A stretch of DNA of 64,000 nt from Anthopleura xanthogrammica (lineage: Eukaryota; Cnidaria; Anthozoa; Actiniaria; Actiniidae), in NCBI GenBank assembly GCA_964019055.1, contig OZ025214.1, forward strand, positions 11,049,101 through 11,113,100, written 5' to 3'. Under the pieces are notes generated by a model. It was not told where the DNA came from. It did not search any database and was given only the letters and a program-made list of their open reading frames with translations. Each line of letters opens with the position of its first letter. Position 1 is the first letter of the stretch. A program made the position numbers and the translations under genes. Shown here piece by piece: positions 1-12,301 of this stretch.

Positions 1-441
1 TCACACAATCCCGAAAGATTGTTCTTTGATTCTGTGGTTTTATTTTTTGGGCTTTTTTCGTTTTCTTGAGCTGAGCGCCGAACGAACTTCTGCTAAATTC
101 ACTAGTGTCAGAACCGATTATCCACAGGTAGCCCATGCAGAGAAAACGAAACATTTAAGCAACTTTTGGAAATCTAAGTATTTTCTAATACTTTCTTCTA
201 AAAATTCTAGTTTTATAATCGTAGTTTCAGAGTATTGATGTGTTGACTTTTTCTTGGGTATCTATGTCTGAGTAATGGATCTGTTATATTAAAGGCGTAT
301 AGGCTGGACGAGAAATCATGTTATTCTGTTATCGGCTCATGAAATCTACATCGACTTAAATAAACAAACGCGGTACTAAATAAAGCTGAATTAAATTGAA
401 CGTTCAAAAATGTAAAGTGATTTATAGGAATATATCTGAAG
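1..441 (+). repeat. Left terminal inverted repeat of the 1-6111 transposon
   Basis: Begins TCACACAATCCCG and matches the reverse complement of 5668-6111 with few substitutions and small indels. Similarity stops just after the shared block that ends ATCTGAAGT. It may extend left of the window. Confidence 0.85.
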
Positions 442-2592
442 TATAGTATGTTATATTAATACTCACTTGAAAGTGTCAGGCTTGTTTTAGGTTTAAGATG
501 CGCCGACATAATCTGCGCGATACTGATCGGCTGTCTGCCTTGAATATATTCAGTTTTTAAACCGAGTCGTGCATACTCTATACGAAGAAACGACAATATC
601 CAGGTCAAAAATGGTTTAGAGAAGATGTTCAAATAGAATCTTGAACTGTGCATGAACATTCCTCTACAATCTTCGTGAGTCGTGTAATGTAAGGCTCTTT
701 TATCTTTCGAGTGATGTCTGAAATATCCACTTCCAGGTCAACACATACACTGCGTAAGATATCCACCTTCAAGGTCACTAGTTTATTACGATGGACAAGG
801 TCACAAATATTGAAACCTGATGACAATATTGGATGTTGAAGAGAAACCTCTTTCATAATATCAACGCAAAGAAAAGAATGGTGAGATTCGGTTTCGGGTG
901 CAATGTCATCCTGAACCATAATTTGCTGCGCATCTTGATTTTTTGCCGGAAATAGATTGGTTATTAAGCAATCGCTTCTTTGTAGCAACACGGCTAAAGA
1001 AACCAGTGAAGTTAGTACTTCGTTGGGTGAAAACATACGTGCCCCATTGTGGTCTCTCAGCGTAGCCATTGCTCTTGATACGTCACGAGGGTCTGCTTTC
1101 ATCCCACTGTCTTCTCCCAATTGAAACTGTTCAAACAAGAACTTGGTTTGTTTTTCTGAAAAACGCGTTTTCTTTGATGTTGTCTTTAAGGCCCAGCCCA
1201 TTGGAAAGACCGCTGTTAAATTGAAACACTCTTCTGCTTCAGTCTGGACACTAGGAACGCGGCCTCGTCCTTCTTTCAACATAGAAGCATACTTTTTTCT
1301 AGCTTTATCATACAAGATCTCTTGTTCAGGTAACCTCTTATGCTTTCCTATGTCCAGGTGTGCCTGGAGGGATGAAAAACGGTTGTAGGCCTTTACACAT
1401 CCTTCTTTAGGACACAAGAAAAGAGAGCCTTTCTCTTCTTCTTCGATGTCATCTTGATTTTGTTTCTTAGGAGCAGTTGAACAATCTTGATCTGCTCTAG
1501 ACCTTTTAACATATCTTTGCCTTATGGTTCTGAACATTGACGCGTCATTTTCTTTCGGAGCTGGCTTCGCCAATACCTCTAGCATTTCTGGTTCCTTCAT
1601 TCCTTCAATCTTTGACTACGGTATCAATTTACCCTTGCCCACATTGAATGCTCTCCAGACCCGTAGTCCAGATTCCTCATACTCGAAATTGTTGAGTAAA
1701 CTAATCCCCTCTAATTTCATGGACAAAGTGCTGCATGTTGGTGTAACAGCAACAAAACTCGCTCTTACTCCAATCGCACGCTGACCAGATTCAATGGCAG
1801 TTTTCAACTGAAGGGCATTAGTAACATCGTGGTCTTCATTCACGTACATCTCCCTTGATTGTTGCTGCTTGACGGTCACATACATCCTTTCCGCCTTGGG
1901 GGTCTGAAAAGTCATTCCGCACTACAGTAACTCCCACAGCTTCACCTGCCAGCTTGGCTGAAATGATCGTAGTTCCACTGTGATAACAACCTGCGTTATC
2001 TGCCTTATAATACGCTTTTTTCAACTCTGGCATTTTCTCTTTTCAGTGAAAGGAGGCAGTCTCTCATGATGAAGGTCACAGTATCACTGTCCTGTGTGCA
2101 ACTCTGGAACACATGCACAATATTCTGAGTTTCGAAATGCTCATTATCTTTCGACTTTGTTATAGCGAAAGTAATATGACAGGGCAAGCCTCGTTTTGCA
2201 AACCAGTCGGATTGTGCCTCGCGGTATTTCCGCGGCATAAATTTCATTGCCCAGTCCTGAACTAACAGCACCGACTGGTTATCGAGCTTTGACAAGACAT
2301 GATGCTTTGCCTCGGCTTGATGCACATAGCGCAGTTGATGAGCTTTCCAGTTAATGATATCAGTTTTTGCTTGTTTAAATCTATGTTGCATTTCAGCTTT
2401 TTCTTCTTCAGAACAATCAGCATTCGAGCACTCGATTTCTAAAGTACTGACAACGTCTTGAAGCATGGAGCATTGTGCACACAATTCATCATGAACATGG
2501 TCGCATTCCTCTTTGTAGTTGGCATCTGTCGGGTCACTCAGAGCGTACGTTCTGCAGTGATCGGGTATTTTTGAAGATGCAGCTGCATGTAC

Positions 2593-2902
2593 CTATAAAT
2601 CATAGAAGACATTGTAAGCATCAGTTCTTTGTTCTTTAATACAATTTGTTAAGCTCTATCTGTATTGAAATTTGTAAGCAAAAAGTCTTCCAATGTTATG
2701 CCTAAAACTGTTTCCTTTGTGCCAATTTCCAAACTTGTGACGGCCACAATAAATGTTATTTCAAATTTTCTCTGTTAACATAATGATGAAGTTTCCCCAT
2801 TATCATTTCAGCCGCAATATATTTTCATAACATCCCATGGAAAACTATCAATTCGATAGGACTTAGGGTTAAAATTAACAAAAATAACTCTAGTATAACT
2901 AC
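2593..2902 (-). other. Intron of the transposon gene
   Basis: On the minus strand the coding block ends ...NDYK at 2903, followed by GTAGTT. Coding resumes at 2592 after ...TTTATAG, continuing the same protein family (DHCRTYALSD). The 310-bp gap has stops in the coding frame. Confidence 0.65.
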
Positions 2903-3713
2903 CTTGTAGTCATTTTTTAAGTAATGCTTCGTTGAACGAACTCTCTGTTTGATCTCTCTTGCCCATACTTGAGTCTTGCCACAATCAACTAGTTTGTCTA
3001 CTAGTCTGTCCAGTTCATCAAATCCCTCCGAACCCTGAGCTGTAAAATTATCAAGTCCTTGAAGACTTTTACGAACAGAAGCAGAACACACAGCGATGAC
3101 TCTTTGCAATGTTCGCTTCCTCAACGGTTCAAAATCCGTTTCACTACAAAACTGTTGATACTGATTTACGATACATTCGGGGATCATCGTCCGGATAACA
3201 TTTGGGGTTGTTATGACCTCTCCAGTTGACAATTTCAAGAGCTTTTCTCCAAAAGGAACGATAGCTAGTGATGGCTGGAATGAATTCTATCAATTCATTT
3301 AGTGACAATTTATCCGCCATTATTGACGATATCTGTCGTCTTGTGCTCCAGTGTTTAGCACTCAGGTAGCTTTCAGCCAATGCCTCAAGCAGCTCTACCT
3401 CTTTTTCGCTTCTGAAGAAAACCACTTCTTTCTTCGACTTTCCTGTGATTTTACGCTCACACACTTCGTTCCATACCTTTTCCGCATCATCTGGAGCAAG
3501 AACATCAAGCACTGCAGAAAATCGTTGTTCAGCTTTACGAAGGTATCGGCGCTTAGTACGCTCATGTGCTGAATCCCATGGAACTGACAATGAATGTCGA
3601 ACAGGACTTATATCTCTAAGTCGCAAGAAGCAATTCAACTACTGCGGCGACTCAGGGTTGTCACTGGTATCGCTTTTTTCACTTTCTTCTAGATCGTCTT
3701 GTGGTTTATAAAT

Positions 3714-4037
3714 GCTTTCGGCCTTAGGTCTTCCTCTTTTAACTGGTGTTTCATCAGTGACAGGAGAGAGGAATGGAACATCCGAGCCAAGAATGCTTTC
3801 GGCCTTAGGTCTCCCTCTTTTAACTGGTGTTTCATCAGTGACAGGAGAGAGGAATGGAACATCCGAGGCAAGAATGCTTTCGGCCTTAGGTTTTCCTCTC
3901 TGAACTGGTGTTTCATCAGTAACCGGAGAGAGGAATGGAATATCCGAGCCAAGAATGCCTTCGCGCTTAGGTCTTCCTCTCTTAACTGGTGTTTTATCAG
4001 TAACCGGAGAGAGGAATGGAATATCCGAGCCAAGAGT
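3714..4037 (-). repeat. Four 81-bp tandem repeats encoding AT-hook motifs
   Basis: Four exact-length 81-bp units. Read on the minus strand in the frame of the transposon gene, each gives 27 residues with a core RGRPK (one unit has RGKPK) after SPVTDxTPV. RGRP flanked by basic residues is the AT-hook minor-groove binding motif. The reading frame continues to a TAG at 3639. The repeats likely supply DNA binding to the transposase N-terminal half. Confidence 0.75.
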
Positions 4038-5667
4038 ATTATCATCAGCCTATGGTTTATAAAAAAGATACATTTTCATAAGTAAGTAGAACGAAAGCTG
4101 ATCATCAATGTGAAAGGTGAAAAATGAACTAATAACATAAGCTTGTCCAATACCCCAACGATGAAATGTGCGGAGCATTATTTCCCCAGGCACTAATACG
4201 ATGACGTTTTTCCCTACGTTCTCTGTCCGCTCAATGAATTCCTTATCGAATTTATTCGCCATTTATACATTGAAAACTAGGAAACTGGAAGTGGCAGGAA
4301 AACGGAGTCAAAAGCAAAAAGCAAATCGATTAAAATACTATTCAACAAGATAAACTTACTAAACTGAAGACACTCAAACAGTTCACAATTTCTTCTACAT
4401 CACTGGATATATCCCTCTCAGAAGATAATTATTTACTTGCATCAAACTTCATCCGACAATTTACGCAGATTCCTTGAAGAGTTCAAAGGCAATTTAAATT
4501 CAGGAGCAATGAATTTTACTATTTTTTGGCCAACTGAGGAAACATATGTTTCTTAGCCGGATACGTTTACTTAGACACAACCAATACCAGCCTTTCTAAG
4601 AGGGTCCTGAAGTAGAGGGGGGTCCTAATCCTATTTCCCAGCCCAAACTTTTGCAAAATCCCAGTCCCAGATATGCAAAATCCAAGTTCGAGTTCGAGAG
4701 TTCGAGCTAGAGAGTTATAGAGAAATCCCAATCCAGTAATGGCTAAATCCCAGTCCCAGTGCATGAAATCTCATTTTCCAAGCCCCAAAAAGGCGAATAT
4801 CAGCTCCCATTTTACCCCACACTTTGTTATCCCATGACATGTTGTACTCGCCTAATTAATGATAATAAGTATAAGGAATTCGTAGAAACACATGCGTAGC
4901 TAAGTCTCTATGCACACTGCTAAAATCAATTGAACACCAACACCAGTCAATACCTTCACGCCAACTTACACTAGAACTTGGTCCTACGCAGTGCAATAAA
5001 TTGTATAAAAGAAACACAAAATAGGCTGTAAATAGCCTTATTAAACATTGTATACTTACCTGATCCTACAGGGATGAGTTCTTCTGCTGAACCAAGAATC
5101 TTTATTGATTGATTCAAAGTAATTCCTTTTTGTGCGGATGGCAAATTATTATCCTTACAGTGACCTGAAATTACCTGCGGAATACAGCATAGCTTGCTTT
5201 TTCTTCTCCAACCAATCCCAAGCTTTGATATGTGACTTGGACAAATAGTCATTTCCTCTAAATTGGCAGGCTTCTCAAAAATCCCGCTCCTTGACAAAAT
5301 CAACTCAATCTCTGTTTCGACTCCAGAAAACTGTAAAAATCTCTTGTGGCTCTTTATGTCCTTACTACATGATTTAAAAAGAACAACAGTTGCTGAATGA
5401 TTTCTGGGACGTTTATCTGGGCCACAACTTTCACCAACGATAGTTTGAAAAGAGCAAGACATAACTGTGCAAGAGAGCACCTTCAAGTCCTAAACTATAG
5501 ATTCAGGTTTACTCAGTACCAGTCCAAAATAGAATTTATTTGATGTAACCGCATTCAGCATCAGACGTCGATTAGCAACTACAGGTTAGAAGCAAACATA
5601 TGACATCAGCTAACAGTAATTAAATAATCATTTTCAGCTGAATAGTATAAAATATAGAATACAAGAA

Positions 5668-6111
5668 CTTCAGATATATTCCTATAAATCACTTTACATT
5701 TTTGAACGTTCAATTTAATTCAGCTTTATTTAGTACCGCGTTTGTTTATTTAAGTCGATGTAGATTTCATGAGCCGATAACAGAATAACATGATTTATCG
5801 TCCAGCCTATATACGCCTTTAAAATAACAGATCCATTACTCAGACATAGATACCCAAGAAAAAGTCAACACATCAATACTCTGAAACTACGATTATAAAA
5901 ATAGAATTTTTAGAAGAAAATATTAGAAAATACTTAGATTTCCAAATGTTGCTTAAATTTTTTCGTTTTCTCTGCATGGGCTACCTGTGGATAATCGGTT
6001 CTGACACTAGTGAATTTAGCAGAAGTTCGTTCGGCGCTCAGCTCAAGAAAACAAAAAAAGCCCAAAAAATAAAACCACAGAATCAAAGAACAATCTTTCG
6101 GGATTGTGTGA
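5668..6111 (-). repeat. Right terminal inverted repeat of the 1-6111 transposon
   Basis: Reverse complement of the left TIR, ending CGGGATTGTGTGA. The following bases (TAAAAAAAATGG) have no visible partner because the left flank is outside the window. Confidence 0.85.
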
Positions 6112-7072
6112 TAAAAAAAATGGAAGTTTTGAGGCACTACCACATATATTATTTTTTGCTGATTTTGAGCTTGTAGCGGGCTTTCATACTGAAGAGTAGC
6201 GAGTACAGTATACTTATGTGGTCTACAAAAAATAGGAAAAATGCTGAGGCAAAAACAAAAACTGCTTTTCGATTAAGGAAAGACTAATATATGTACGTGT
6301 AACCTTAGATTTTTTTCGGATGCGTCACAAAGTTCCAGGAGAGTGAACAAAAATGAGCCTAATTTGAAGTTCGCTGGCAGCGAAAATTGACCTGTTTTGG
6401 CTCATGCAGTTTTTCTTCGATTTTTCCCGTTTAATAAGATATTTTGAAAAACTAGACTCATTGGTGTGTATTTGGCACCTAGCACTATCTATACACAAAA
6501 TATGAGCCAAATCCATTTATTGACCATGTCCGCGATTTCACGGATTTTCTTCGATTTTTACAGACATTCACTCTTAATTATTTAACAATTTATTGTTTGC
6601 GTAATATAGTCAGCAAGATATAATTTTGTGTACAATGTAAGACATATATATTGGAGCGTATTGTTTTGACCTCGAAATTGAGCTGCATTATAACATGCTG
6701 TAAGGAGTCTATAGCAGAATGTTGTTGAATTATTACTCAATATACTGTAACCTCCCATGAAGCGCTCACTTGCTATCGCAGTGCTAGTGTGTCATTGGAA
6801 AATGCCTATCGTCTTTTTTTCTATCCATGGAAATCAAAATACAGTTGAGAATTTTGCTCCTGACAATTATTGACATTGAAACCCAGTAAAAAGGTGATAA
6901 CCGTCAGTTTGTGTTGTGTGCTTGATAATGATGATGGTGAGTTAATAGTAACATACAGTCATTTGAAAAAAGGTTGTCCCTGACCGGCTCCGCGACTGCG
7001 CGACTGAACCGAAACAGAGTATGGGTAGAAATCGCTGAAGCGCTTAATTATTCGCTCTGAAGTAGTTGTTTT
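6112..7072. other. AT-rich DNA without recognisable gene
   Basis: Short, low-complexity ORFs only. I see no repeat partner within the window and no RNA gene. Confidence 0.5.
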
Positions 7073-7929
7073 TTATAAGTAATAGCATGACTTGATGGTG
7101 ATTAGTGATTAAATGTCCCCGAAAGCCGAGGGAGGTTTTGTTGAAGTCCCGACGCCAAAGGCGGAGGGACTTTAACTAAACCTCCCGAGGCTTGAGGGGA
7201 CATTTAATCCCTAATCACCCGAAATGTCATGCTATTAGTTTGTAATATTATGATTGCCGAGGAATAAAACTGCTCTTAGGAAATATGTTAGCTTTCGTAC
7301 GATGCATAAATTACAAAGTTTAACAAAGCTGTTGATATGCGGCATACTTTAGGGAATTTGCCTTTGTTAAATGCGAAAATGGCGAATTGAACCAGCATTC
7401 ATTCATTCGTGGTGCTGTATTCTAATTCACTTTGGTTGGCCTAAAGCGGTATTAATGAAGTGTTTTCAAACCGTCATGATTACGTCACAAATAGTAAGAA
7501 AAATTCCCAATCTAGTCAACGCATGCGCAACGATTACTCAATGGTTCCCACAAGTGCTGGGGTGTTCAATAGTGTGTAGTCCAGAGTCATTGCGCAAAAT
7601 TTTCGATTGGGTCAATGCTACCCAGCCATGGTCCCGGTGATTGTCATATGAGGGACCATGCCTCATGGATAGTGATGAGGGATAAACATTGAAAGGGTTG
7701 CTGCTTATATTATCTGATTAGTAAGCATAATATCATGATTACTTCGGGATCCATTGTTTCCAGAGGGATGTTTAAGGTCTAACATCCCCCTAGATGAAAA
7801 GCGATGAGAGATATTTAGTCTAAATATCCCTCATGAATCCCTACGGCGTCGGGACTTCAAAAAAACCTCCCTCGGCTTTCAGGGGAATTTAATCACTAAT
7901 TACCCGAAATGTCATGCTATTACTTATAA
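7073..7929. mobile_element. MITE-like element, copy 1
   Basis: Starts TTATAAGTAATAGCATGAC and ends with its complement. Roughly 60-bp imperfect TIRs contain GATTAGTGATTAAATGTCCCC. An internal copy of the TIR sits near 7225. A related copy lies at 57965-58692. No transposase ORF. Confidence 0.75.
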
Positions 7930-9365
7930 ACATACCGAGATTTACTCAGTAAAATCCTGTGTAATAAATGTTCGTTCGTTCCTTTTGCCCACCAATCACA
8001 ATTTGCGTATCGCTTTTTCAGGTGTTAGAAAAACGATACGTCCAATCAAAAGCCGGCAGCAACAGGCTCCACTGCTGTTTCTAGTGAGACTTTCGACTAA
8101 ACTAGAAAGTTTTTATTTCAAAACATGAATGAAACTATATTTTAGACGACAAAACCAAAGAGAAAATCGACGAATTGCCTATAGTAAAGCGGAGAAAAAG
8201 CTGCCTGAGATGTAAATCTATTGCATTGCCAGAAATATTGGACATTGTCAGCGGTGGTACGCATGAATGAAAATGAAGTGGTTTTCTAGAGGAAAAATAT
8301 AACTACATGGTTTCCAAGCACATATTTATATTCAACTATGATGTTAGTAAAACAATTCTTGCCAAAAAATAGTTACTTGACAATCAAAAGAACAACTATT
8401 ATTTTTCTGTTGATAAGCCTCACCACAGGAAGCCCATGAAGGACAAGAAACAAGTTTCAAACGTAAATCGTTACTTTAAGCTTCCTTATTGTATCTCAGC
8501 AGTCAATAGGAGCTTGTAAAAACAAAATGGCGATATTTAGGGGATTTTGAAACTGTTTGGAGCAGTTCTCTGTGGTTTCTTGTCATTTTTAACTGAAAAC
8601 TACGAGCTAACAACGCGTCGAATCGCTTAAAATTTAACCTAACTTCAAGCTTCTTGGGAACCTTCATTCTGAAGGCATGCTGTCTATTTTGAGCGGTTTT
8701 GGATTTATTAAACACTCGTTTGGTGATATCGAGGTGGAGCTCTTTTACTTTTAAATTTTTTCGAGCTCAAATAAGACGATTTTGGGGTCAAGTGTGGCCA
8801 GATTTATAGACGATGTATGGAATCTAGAGCTTTCGAAGCCTTTCGAAGGCAAGTAGTCCGGGAACCAATATGTCGCATGATTCAATGATCATTTTACGCT
8901 TATTTAGTAGCTTGTAGGGTGGGTTGTTTGTCGCGATGTGGAGCTCAGAGGAAATAAAACCCTATTCGCCGTAAATAGAGGAAGCTCTATATTCCCCATA
9001 CATTTCCTATAAGACTCGGCGGCTATTTTGTAAGCTGAAACGCATCATTGCGCATGGATGAGCAGGCTCATGTCCCATATTTCTGGCAATGGGAAAAGTT
9101 CTTTAAAAGTACTGACAACTTAAACAACAACAAGGAAAGGCAGATTCAGTTGCTTTTGTAAGAAGAAGACTTCGGTGAGACCAAAACTAGAAAGTTTGAG
9201 TTCAAACCATGGATGAAAATATAATTTAGACGACGAAACCAAAGAGAAAATCGATGAAATACTAATAGTAGAGCGGAGGAAAAGCTGACCGAGATGTAAA
9301 TCTCGTGGAAAAGTTCTTAAAAATATATTAAACAGCAACTAACGAGGAATTGCAGCTTTGTAAAA
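7930..9365. other. AT-rich intergenic DNA
   Basis: Two short stretches, about 8080-8215 and 9165-9300, resemble each other (both contain AAACCAAAGAGAAAATCGA), so diverged repeat copies are present. No supported gene. Confidence 0.45.
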
Positions 9366-9470
9366 AAGGTAAAGGTAAAGTAACTTTATTTAACGTCTAG
9401 CTCCGAAGGCCGCGCACTAACCAACTGAGCTACGTCTGCTACTACGTCTGCTTTGTCGTGTAAGAAGGCG
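9366..9470 (-). mobile_element. tRNA-derived SINE fragment
   Basis: On the minus strand it reads GCAGACGTAGCTCAGTTGGTTAGTGCGCGG, a tRNA 5' half with a good A-box, followed by an A/T-rich body ending in a GTAAAGGTAAAG-type tail. The tRNA 3' half is lost, as in SINEs. Confidence 0.6.
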
Positions 9471-10215
9471 ACAGAAACTTCGGTAAGCTTTCACAATCAT
9501 TTATGGTGTAAATTAAACTGAAGTCTAGAAGTTGAAAAGATTAAACTTAGAAACCGAATTAGAAGTTAATAAGAATAAGTTTTTATTATGCTTGTAAAAC
9601 AGCGTTGTAAGATAAAGAATTATTCAATATAATTTTTAGTTTGCAAACTGAGCTTTGTTTACAAATTTTGTAAACTAAAATAGTCTCTGTGATTAAGTGA
9701 TTAATTTCCTCTAGCTAGTTGGTTTGCAATTTGAATTGAAATCTACAATCACTTCACGTGAACCACAGAAAATTGTTTTTATTTTTGCTTTTTTAGCCAG
9801 TGTTGACAAATGAATGCAATTCCTTTTAGCCATAGCTTGATGAAAAGGAGTAGAAGGATATTTAATTGAACATTTGTCTTTTATAAAAATAAATCTAAAC
9901 CAAACGATTATAAAATAACAAAAAAATCCTCCTTTGAAGTGAGCTGTGAAGCGTGACGTGCCGAGTGACGTCATCCAGTAAATTTACTTCAAAAGGGTAA
10001 AACAAGATGGCGACTACCTGTGGCTTATCTGGCCGAGCGTGATTTCTGGTTTTGCGAAGAGCGAACTTCTCAGTCAGAGATACCCAAAAGGCACCACACT
10101 AACGCTTGCTCTTGGATTTACGGGCTTTAGTTGGCTGGGGAGTAAACACCCCGAGAGAATTTTGTGCCACAGACGGGGGACTGGTTAGACTAATATAATA
10201 TATAGATTTAGGCAC
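9471..10215. other. AT-rich intergenic DNA
   Basis: Short ORFs only; no recognisable domain or repeat boundary. Confidence 0.4.
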
Positions 10216-11115
10216 TGCCTAAAAGCGGAGCTCCCATAAATAGTATATATAGTGCTAAAAACGTGACAATTGTGTGACGCGGCATAACGCCGGTTATAGC
10301 GTTACCACTTCTTTTGATTTTATCAGAACCCAGAAGGAAAAACTAAAAGAAAAACCATCATTTTAAGCCTTCAAAAGCATTAGAAAACTTTTCAATTCGA
10401 AGAAAAATAATCATAGATTGTAGAACATATGAATACATGTAATAGATCAAAGGATTTTATTCAGCAAATCTTAAGTTATACGTTTTTTTAGGTGGAAAGT
10501 GAACTACACTGAAAATTGTTGAAAAATATTATAAGTTTAAGCTTACATTCACTTGAACTTCACATGTAACAAGAGACATATTCATTAATGCAAGATAATA
10601 ATTTTCTTTGTTAGTAAGTTGGTCTTTGAAAAGTTTTTTTATTCTTAACTCTATTATCGAGCGAAATATAAGACATAAGACATAAGCTTATCCATAAAAA
10701 AAACCAAGCTCATCATTTTTGCGATTGTGTGATAATAATAGCTGGAAAAGCCCGATAAATAGCAATATTTGGTGTTATATGTATTCCTTTTTCATATTTC
10801 ATTCAACATTAAAATAAATTATTTATAAAAAATGTCAAAATATCAATATGCTTATGAAATATGGAATCTTGTTTTGACATCAGAATTCCTCGCGTGAGGC
10901 TCGCTGGCCGTCAAATATATTTTTTCAAAGAACTAAGTCTTTTTACTAAGTCTTAGCCTTTTTTTCTTGAAATGGGATCAAAAACAAAATTTCAAAGCTT
11001 CAAATATCGCTTTTTTGGTTCACAAGTATTGAAGAAAAAGATGATAAAAATCTAAAATGCAGTAAAAACGACAAACTATCCAAGTTTTTCTGACAATTTT
11101 TGCCGAAGCAACGTC

Positions 11116-11121
11116 CTTGGT
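11116..11121 (+). repeat. Target site duplication CTTGGT, left
   Basis: Identical to 16832-16837; lies directly outside the AGTAG terminus. Confidence 0.85.
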
Positions 11122-12301
11122 AGTAGTATACGAATGAGGTTTCTACATCATAGGTGCACCGGTGCTCCGGAGCACGCCGGTGTCCACCGGTGCTCTCCCC
11201 GGGCCCCTCTCCGGGCCCTTAGGGGGAGGGGGTGGTCAGCGTTAGAGTCATATCTATTTTTAGATTGCGGGCTGCCTAGGCCCGCAAGGGGAGTTTGACG
11301 GTCTGGATGAGAGTCGGATTGATTTTCAGATTTTCATGTTTTATTATCACTGAAAATATTTCTTTAATTTTTGGTAAATATTCTGATCTACTCATTACAC
11401 CATAAGGTCTTCCATGAATTCTGTCTGATTTGTATTTTACGTATTAATTCGTCTTCAAACAATGAGGCACGCGCCATGAATTCTCTTTATCGTACTGTGG
11501 TTTAGCAATAATCCTAAACGATTATCCATTTCGAAATCATACCCAGTATGTCTTATGAATTTCTTAGTTGCTTTTAGGTTAGGAATTTATTTCTGGACAT
11601 AAATTCTGATCTGGAGTCAGAGATGCTAACCATCACACTATAAGGTCCTTTTTGGTTCCAAACAGCTAAAATTCATAATTATGTTACTAGCCTGGATGGG
11701 AAGACACTATTCAACAGGTGGTATTTCTAATTTGATTGTACACATTAATCTTCGAGATACTGATTTATTGTTCATTATGTACACATAAATATCACATTGT
11801 ACTTTACTTTGTTTAAGCAAACAAAAGCTATTGTTTCCATCAACACATGATGTTTATCTTGGATTTGTCAAAATCAATTTTGAATAAATTTGTTTTCGGA
11901 GGTTGTGTTTTGAGTGTCACTGGAAATATTTCTTTATGTTTCAGAGAAAAAATATGATCTTAATGGGAATCGAACCTATAATCTTCTGATCTAGAGTCAG
12001 ACGTGATAACCATTACACTATAATTGTCCTCGTAATAGACAATAACTACGCGATTTATTGTATGATTCTATTTCTCGTTCAGTGGCAAAGCTTTTGTCAA
12101 GGTTCTTTATTAATTTTGATATCAATATTACAACTTAGAATTTTTCCCACTTGGGTAATGAAGGAAAGTATTCGAGATCCGTTTCGTGGTTTCCTTCTTC
12201 TTCCATTTGTTCATCTTCATGTTTTGGTACAATGAGTTTCAATCTGTTTGACTTTAACGACAGCTGGTGAATAGAATCGCAGTCATTACAGCAGTAAAAT
12301 G
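11122..12301 (+). repeat. Left TIR of the mini-Polinton (1180 bp)
   Basis: Nearly perfect reverse complement of 15652-16831; mirror coordinates sum to 27953 throughout. Outer part is GC-rich with palindromes. Inner part contains the 3' end of the zinc-ribbon gene and three tRNA-like segments. Confidence 0.9.
11956..12027 (-). tRNA. tRNA-like segment, CUA anticodon, degenerate acceptor stem (left TIR)
   Basis: Exact mirror of 15926-15997. Keeps Pol III A- and B-boxes and a 5-bp anticodon stem; the acceptor stem pairs in only three positions. Probably a tRNA-derived relic. Confidence 0.4.

Larger units (their letters stand above)
629..5462 (-). pseudogene. Broken multi-exon DDE-like transposase-family gene with AT-hooks and C2H2 finger
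   Basis: Read right to left: a Cys/His module (ATG at 5462, containing TICPSH, donor GTAAGT just inside 5061); a possible small exon from ATG 4262; four AT-hook repeats (4037-3714); a helical block (3638-3257); a block with PNVIRTMIPE (about 3256-2903); an intron (2902-2593); a Cys/His segment with CDHVHDELCAQC; acidic blocks LVQDWAMKF, KADNAGCYHS and DFSDPQGGKD that could carry RNase H-like catalytic Asp residues; a C2H2 finger (CPKEGCVKAYNR...HLDIGKH); and a tail with ALKTTSKKTRFSEKQ. The gene is broken: frame change with a missing segment near 3256, single-base frame changes near 2030 and near 1860, in-frame TAG at 1616-1618, and TAG at 3639-3641 (possibly intronic). Catalytic assignment is inference. 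Confidence 0.7.
1..6111 (-). mobile_element. DNA transposon with ~440-bp TIRs and one decayed multi-exon gene
   Basis: The first bases of the window reappear as reverse complement ending at 6111, and the match runs inward about 440 bp. Everything between is one minus-strand gene remnant plus AT-rich DNA, the layout of a cut-and-paste DNA transposon. Few differences separate the TIRs, suggesting fairly recent insertion. The window starts at the left TIR, so its true outer end and the target duplication cannot be checked. The encoded protein family is one I know as 'uncharacterized' from cnidarian and mollusc genomes. I cannot assign the superfamily; MULE- or Kolobok-like are guesses based on long TIRs. 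Confidence 0.75.
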
